The notes under the pieces were generated by a model that searched no databases, was not told the origin of the DNA, and saw nothing but the letters and a program-made list of their open reading frames with translations. Made by a program: the position numbers and the translations under genes. Below, piece by piece: positions 61,901 to 64,000 of a DNA stretch of 64,000 bases; within the stretch, counting starts at the first letter, position 1, and each line of letters starts with the position of its first letter. Source of the DNA: Eubacteriales bacterium (lineage in GTDB: Bacteria > Bacillota > Clostridia > Lachnospirales > Lachnospiraceae); NCBI GenBank assembly GCA_030524745.1, contig JAUNGC010000002.1:83207-147206 (forward strand), written 5' to 3'.

Positions 61901-64000
61901 ACGGAAGCTGCGACCGCGACCATATTTTATAATGGGATTATACTGAACGGAGGAAGCGTAGAGGAAGGAATTGACAGCTTTGTCGTAGAACCGGATCTGA
62001 CCGGGGATGCCAAGCTGTATCTGTACCTGCCGAAAGGCTACGTCTGTACAGGCGATCCGGTTGTGGCCACACAGGGGATTCAGGACGATATCAGCTATAT
62101 GGAACTGACAGGCCAGACGACCGTGCCTGACGGGATGGGGCTGTATCTGGACGGTACCGATATCTATATCGGTTATCCGAAACTATCTGTTACGGATATT
62201 GCCGCGGTTACTACCGGCGCGGGCGCGGAGACGAAAATCTACAGCTACGGGGATGGCGCGGACTATGCGACCGCAGATGAGGCTGTCAGGGCGGCCTGGG
62301 ACTATGCGGAGGCGCAGAACGGCTCCGTCACAGTGAAGCTGCTGGATGATGTGGAATTGGCCGGTCTTTTGACGGTTGAGAATCCGGATGTCGATCTGAC
62401 GCTGGACATGGAGGAAGGCGCTGTGCTTTCCCGGACGGATGATACAAATGGGCAGGGGCCTCTGATTACGGTCAGTGCGGGAAAACTGACTGTGGCGGGA
62501 GGTACGGTGGAGAGCCTGACGGACGGTCGGGACAATGCGGTAAAGGTTTCCGGAGACGGTATTCTCGATATTACCGGCGGTACTTTAAGAAGTAAGGGTT
62601 ATGTTGTGTATAACGACGGCGGTACGGTAAACGTGACAGGAGGACTGCTGGAACTGGAGTATGTTGCAAACTCCAATGAGGGCTGCCTGTATACGACAGG
62701 GAACGGTATTTCCAACATTTCCGGCGGTACGATGAAGGGTGTGTTTACGGTTGCGGCTGCTTCCGGCACGGTAAATGTTTCCGGGGATGCGGAAATTATT
62801 GCGTCTATTGATTGGATCGGAGGAAGTGTTTATGGAATCTATCTGAATTCGGATGGATCTGGTTCGGATCCAGCTGTTAATATCAGCGGCGGTACGATCA
62901 GCACTTCTGCCAGAGGATACTGCGTGAAGAACAATTCCGGCAGCGGCGCCGTTACAATCAGCGGCGGTACCTTCAACGCCGGAAAAGAGGGCACATGTGT
63001 GTCTATAAGCGACAGCGGTACTCTTTCTGTTACGGACGGCGCTTTTGTGACTCCTTTAAACTCATATGGGGACGGCGTGCGGTTATCGGGAACCGCAACT
63101 GCGGATATTACCGGTGGCACAATCAGTACGAGACGGGGCGTATTAGTCGGTGATAATGCCATCGTCACCCTTGGAGGTACAGCAAAAGTAGACGGCAGCT
63201 TATATGGGGTGTATGCAGCAAGCTTCGGCAGGGCGGAGATCGGCGGGACAGCGGAAATTTCCGGCGATACGGCGGGCGTGTACGTAAAGGAGAGAGGTAC
63301 TGTTGATATAAGCGGCGGCATGATAAGCGGCGGCGATTATGGTCTGTCTGTGGACAGCGGGAAAGCTACCGCCATTCTTTCAGGCGGCACATTTACCGGA
63401 GATGAAAGTTCCGTGTATACCAGCAATTCCGCAGGCGCTGTGGAGAATTTCCTGGCGGAAGGCTGCGCTTATTATAAGGGGACGGCAGAGGCGCGGGGAC
63501 CCTTGATTTCCGATGAAGCGATTCTGACGGGGAGTATGCTGGCGGCAGCGGACGATTACGGGACGGTTACGGTGGCGAAGTTCCTTCTGACGATCACGCG
63601 CCAGCCTGCCGGACGGACAGTTACCTATGGCTATACCAATGTTCCCGTACTGAGCGTGCAAGCGCAGTCTGACGGGGAAATTACCTATCAGTGGTATCAG
63701 GTGGGAGAAAATGAAAATCTGGCACTGGAAGGAGAGACCGGCGAAAGACTGCTCCGTCCCGGTCTGAAAGCCGGCGATTATCAATATTACTGCGCCGTTT
63801 CCTCCGGCAATTATACGGTTAACAGCAATACGGCGAAGGTGAAGGTAAATAAAAAAGCGGTCACGGTCACGGCCGATGACCGGAGTAAGGTATATGGAGA
63901 TGCCGATCCGAAGTTGACTTATACTGTAAGCGGTCTGGTAAATGAAGATACGCTGACGGGCATTGCGGCAGCGCGTGAAGCGGGCGAAAATGCCGGTGAA
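58910..64000 (+). CDS. Giant surface protein, open at the window edge
   Basis: At least 1697 codons without a stop. Signal peptide 1-31 (cleavage after AYA). A Cys/His-rich region (41-191, about 20 Cys) in which ECGYTEGTPC occurs twice, with HQHTADC- and HRHTEAC-type motifs. A helical spacer (about 195-275). A long parallel beta-helix-like region (about 290-1550) of GGT-containing turns (SGGTI, TGGTI). An Ig-like module (about 1557-1645: TITRQPAGRTVTYGYT, then YQWYQV). Start of an MBG domain (about 1646: KKAVTVTADDRSKVYGDADPKLTY). Further MBG repeats and a cell-wall sorting signal are expected beyond the window. GGAGG precedes ATG 58910. Probably an adhesin or matrix-binding protein. Confidence 0.88.
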   Translation, partial: MKKQWKYRLLSGILTVCLVLGQGIAPIPAYAQGVSAGGEADCPHHIHDTECGYTEGTPCAHQHTADCYISVESCVHRHTEACYPKGDVSDNDITQADQEPTACTHACSEESGCITKEPNCRHAHDGECGYTEGTPCTFDPADCEICNPAEEGDDTEPEMQEQCSCVTHCTEEQINTACPVCSKTDADLTACKGEPAEDVLPDAVREVQALIDALPDIDAITVENAESVGKLLDEIDAAKAKLTDAELELLDLTRYIAAANALGGLDRPMLLADPVPVTTWGGLMEAISRSSGTQDNPETIYVSGKITATARLTVSAGKYVKIVGVDGGDGEKCTITRDDSFTSGSSISRGANFFRVQGYLELENVVLDGNGTGTPGKYKSLIYVDGDNTNNATAVLGEGAVLRNNDDSAVTVKDAATEPQAATFIMQEGSEIYGNVSEKGAAVWLANYGFASFIMNGGTIRNNEAISSAENYSGGAAIFGTAQGKICINGGQIVNNLTTDTSSGGAIRLNVNTPANTELIMTGGEISGNTMTNENGLGGGICTNATVTITGGAIQNNSAGTGQNVYVNGGSLTIGGDANIPDGLFMELYNGTKEKAKFYITSALNHTTEIEGLTTTPSEGRVVARGTDAHTVTAEDCAKLSYTYGDMSLVLDEENNQIVLGYPAETVQVTFDKVVTSYNTTYRIYGNGIPLIIKEGTSGSSYTVIYVDSDGDGAVTDADIWAPEGLNRTAAGNRYDTCYIFGGGKDAPLEADTSVTMLSGKVTSIFGGSYSSTVDGSTKVVIHGGTVGSLSNEYGSVYGAGQLASSRVTGDTQVIMDGGTVGNSVFGGGDEGIVGGNTSVTVTGGEVGGHIVGGSCGSSGGTSGGEIGGRTKVVFGGTAVAYDIMGGSYYCGTVGGDADLTITGGTIKENVYGSGYEGKVIGNVTISITGGTVCDGGSRPVKGVYGTSYRPGNSIAVGGNVSVSIKNASVLGCVQAKGCFDVAGSVSLTVGGTARIGTEAATATIFYNGIILNGGSVEEGIDSFVVEPDLTGDAKLYLYLPKGYVCTGDPVVATQGIQDDISYMELTGQTTVPDGMGLYLDGTDIYIGYPKLSVTDIAAVTTGAGAETKIYSYGDGADYATADEAVRAAWDYAEAQNGSVTVKLLDDVELAGLLTVENPDVDLTLDMEEGAVLSRTDDTNGQGPLITVSAGKLTVAGGTVESLTDGRDNAVKVSGDGILDITGGTLRSKGYVVYNDGGTVNVTGGLLELEYVANSNEGCLYTTGNGISNISGGTMKGVFTVAAASGTVNVSGDAEIIASIDWIGGSVYGIYLNSDGSGSDPAVNISGGTISTSARGYCVKNNSGSGAVTISGGTFNAGKEGTCVSISDSGTLSVTDGAFVTPLNSYGDGVRLSGTATADITGGTISTRRGVLVGDNAIVTLGGTAKVDGSLYGVYAASFGRAEIGGTAEISGDTAGVYVKERGTVDISGGMISGGDYGLSVDSGKATAILSGGTFTGDESSVYTSNSAGAVENFLAEGCAYYKGTAEARGPLISDEAILTGSMLAAADDYGTVTVAKFLLTITRQPAGRTVTYGYTNVPVLSVQAQSDGEITYQWYQVGENENLALEGETGERLLRPGLKAGDYQYYCAVSSGNYTVNSNTAKVKVNKKAVTVTADDRSKVYGDADPKLTYTVSGLVNEDTLTGIAAAREAGENAGE

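Noticed and set aside
61100-63400. Regular GGCGGTACG-like repeats suggesting a CRISPR array or tandem DNA repeat
   Set aside because: The spacing is irregular and in frame; they encode the GGT turns of the beta-helix.

Overview
The window reads as chromosome of an anaerobic Firmicute, most likely a gut Lachnospiraceae (inference). Support comes from the sufCBDSU order with SufU instead of IscU, AGGAGG ribosome sites with frequent 1-16 bp gene overlaps, near-consensus TTGACA/TATAAT promoters, a DUF6110 plus P-type ATPase pair, and a Cys/His-rich, MBG-domain surface protein of the kind common in that family. No rRNA, tRNA or CRISPR array was seen.

Layout. 1-0.15 kb: end of a flavodoxin. 0.27-1.7 kb: an AAA_14/DUF4143 ATPase, minus strand, with twin palindromes around its promoter. 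1.75-6.8 kb: the complete SUF iron-sulfur operon, followed by a perfect consensus promoter and a terminator 70 bp apart (candidate small RNA). 7.0-13.2 kb: ceramidase-like protein, PatB-type C-S lyase, M29 aminopeptidase, two overlapping LysR regulators and a small membrane protein. 13.4-14.8 kb: MATE exporter. 14.9-23.5 kb: a peptide/nickel-type ABC importer operon that runs on into a membrane protein, a beta-propeller lactonase and an alpha/beta hydrolase. 23.6-27.4 kb: a mobile-element scar holding a nitroreductase, an IS4-type element with a nonsense-mutated transposase, and an Rpn nuclease gene split by a 275 bp TA-flanked miniature element. 27.6-31.6 kb: shikimate-kinase-like protein, three related membrane proteins and O-acetylhomoserine sulfhydrylase. 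31.7-34.3 kb: DUF6110 plus an unusual metal P-type ATPase. 34.3-37.8 kb (minus): sodium symporter and a two-component system. 37.9-46.1 kb: a MacAB-like operon (three adaptors, permease, ATPase) bracketed by two long hairpin elements in opposite orientation. 46.2-49.6 kb: polar amino-acid ABC importer behind a leader terminator. 49.6-53.6 kb: cytidylate-kinase-like protein, a FUSC-HAD fusion, DUF362 protein and YitT protein. 53.7-58.7 kb: CPC-type metal ATPase, divergent TetR regulator and MalT-like LuxR regulator. 58.9 kb to the edge: a giant surface protein still open at base 64000.

Sulfur links several parts: the suf and O-acetylhomoserine sulfhydrylase promoters carry nearly the same inverted repeat just after the predicted start of transcription, which suggests one shared regulator. 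The most unusual objects are the two long hairpin elements at 37.9 and 45.8 kb. Their stems differ in sequence, but the unpaired strands of their internal loops are conserved and identically polarised, which suggests a functional structured element and not decaying repeats.
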